Shown here: piece after piece, positions 33,846 through 33,956 of the stretch
Layout: the number at the start of each line of letters is the position of its first letter
How positions within the stretch are numbered: the first letter of the stretch is position 1
NCBI GenBank assembly: GCA_020851325.1
Contig: JADZCY010000347.1
Location: 1 to 33,956 of the forward strand
From: Acidobacteriota bacterium
GTDB lineage: Bacteria; Acidobacteriota; Vicinamibacteria; Vicinamibacterales; UBA2999
Reading direction: 5' to 3'
Length of the DNA stretch: 33,956 bases
Program-made: the position numbers and the translations under genes
Notes under the pieces: generated by a model
Told to the model about the DNA's origin: nothing
The model's database searches: none
The model's input: the letters and a program-made list of their open reading frames with translations, nothing else

Positions 33846-33956
33846 TCAGTGGCCGAAGTGCGGGTTCTCGATCAGACCGATCTGGTTGCCGAACGGATCG
33901 GCGACGGTGGCCACCTTGATGCCCTCACCCACGTCGTGCGCCGGCGACACGACGGT
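33846..33956 (-). CDS. C-terminal end of a VOC (glyoxalase/bleomycin-resistance) superfamily protein
   Basis: Only the last 36 codons are in the window; the start lies beyond the right edge. The tail reads GIKVATVADPFGNQIGLIENPHFGH followed by TGA. D-P-(F/D)-G-N-x-(I/L)-x-(L/I) is the classic final beta strand of VOC-fold domains, where a Glu (here in IEN) is a common metal ligand. Function cannot be narrowed. Confidence 0.8.
   Translation of the reverse strand, partial: TVVSPAHDVGEGIKVATVADPFGNQIGLIENPHFGH

Noticed and set aside
33662..33919. A Cys/Val-rich 85-residue protein across the CTGTG array
   Set aside because: It is the translation of a tandem repeat, has no ribosome binding site and overlaps the VOC gene end on the other strand.

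Overview
The window is high-GC, densely coded chromosomal DNA. Acidobacteriota, probably the Vicinamibacteria (subdivision 6) type, is my best guess. It rests on overall impression: GC-rich codon use, a one-chain E1 alpha/beta 2-oxoacid dehydrogenase, a HYR-SGNH lipoprotein and intergenic GGGAGGC-type repeats. No rRNA or other marker confirms it. I found no tRNA, rRNA, CRISPR array, insertion sequence or phage gene.

Layout. (1) 1-6251, minus strand: start of a canonical dcw cluster, mraZ-rsmH-ftsL-ftsI-murE-murF, with murF cut by the window edge. It has a near-consensus promoter and four TGGAG repeats that look like the MraZ operator. (2) 6388-12876, plus strand: a tightly overlapping surface-glycan operon with one GT4 and three GT2 glycosyltransferases, an SDR-type epimerase lacking the catalytic Tyr, a DegT-type sugar aminotransferase and a second SDR epimerase with the normal motif. 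A secreted protein follows. (3) 14029-19466: an acetyltransferase-like protein (minus), then yqeY, a strong terminator, murJ, an MFS transporter and a rhomboid protease. (4) 19560-22786: lemA and a cupin (minus), diverging from the fused E1 gene. (5) 22812-26649: a beta-propeller-like protein, an SGNH-hydrolase lipoprotein and an ABC transporter pair. (6) 26888-33956: a serine beta-lactamase-like protein, a small membrane protein, a penicillin-acylase lipoprotein, two proteins of unknown function, a homoserine-acetyltransferase-like hydrolase and the end of a VOC protein.

The cell-wall genes form one theme: precursor ligation (MurE, MurF), lipid II flipping (MurJ) and septal synthesis (FtsI, FtsL). 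The glycan operon diverges from the dcw promoter. The second half is mostly exported enzymes and envelope proteins.

Two patterns stand out. First, many intergenic gaps are filled, often exactly from stop to stop or stop to start, by short-period tandem repeats (7, 8/9, 10 and 13 bp). The 13-bp family has a fixed scaffold, GTGC-NN-CACG-NN-G, with two variable dinucleotides. It occurs three times, always just after a stop codon and in the sense orientation of that gene. Second, many first-of-operon genes have no ribosome binding site but carry a TAnnnT hexamer 6-17 nt before the start codon, which suggests leaderless or very short-leader transcription.
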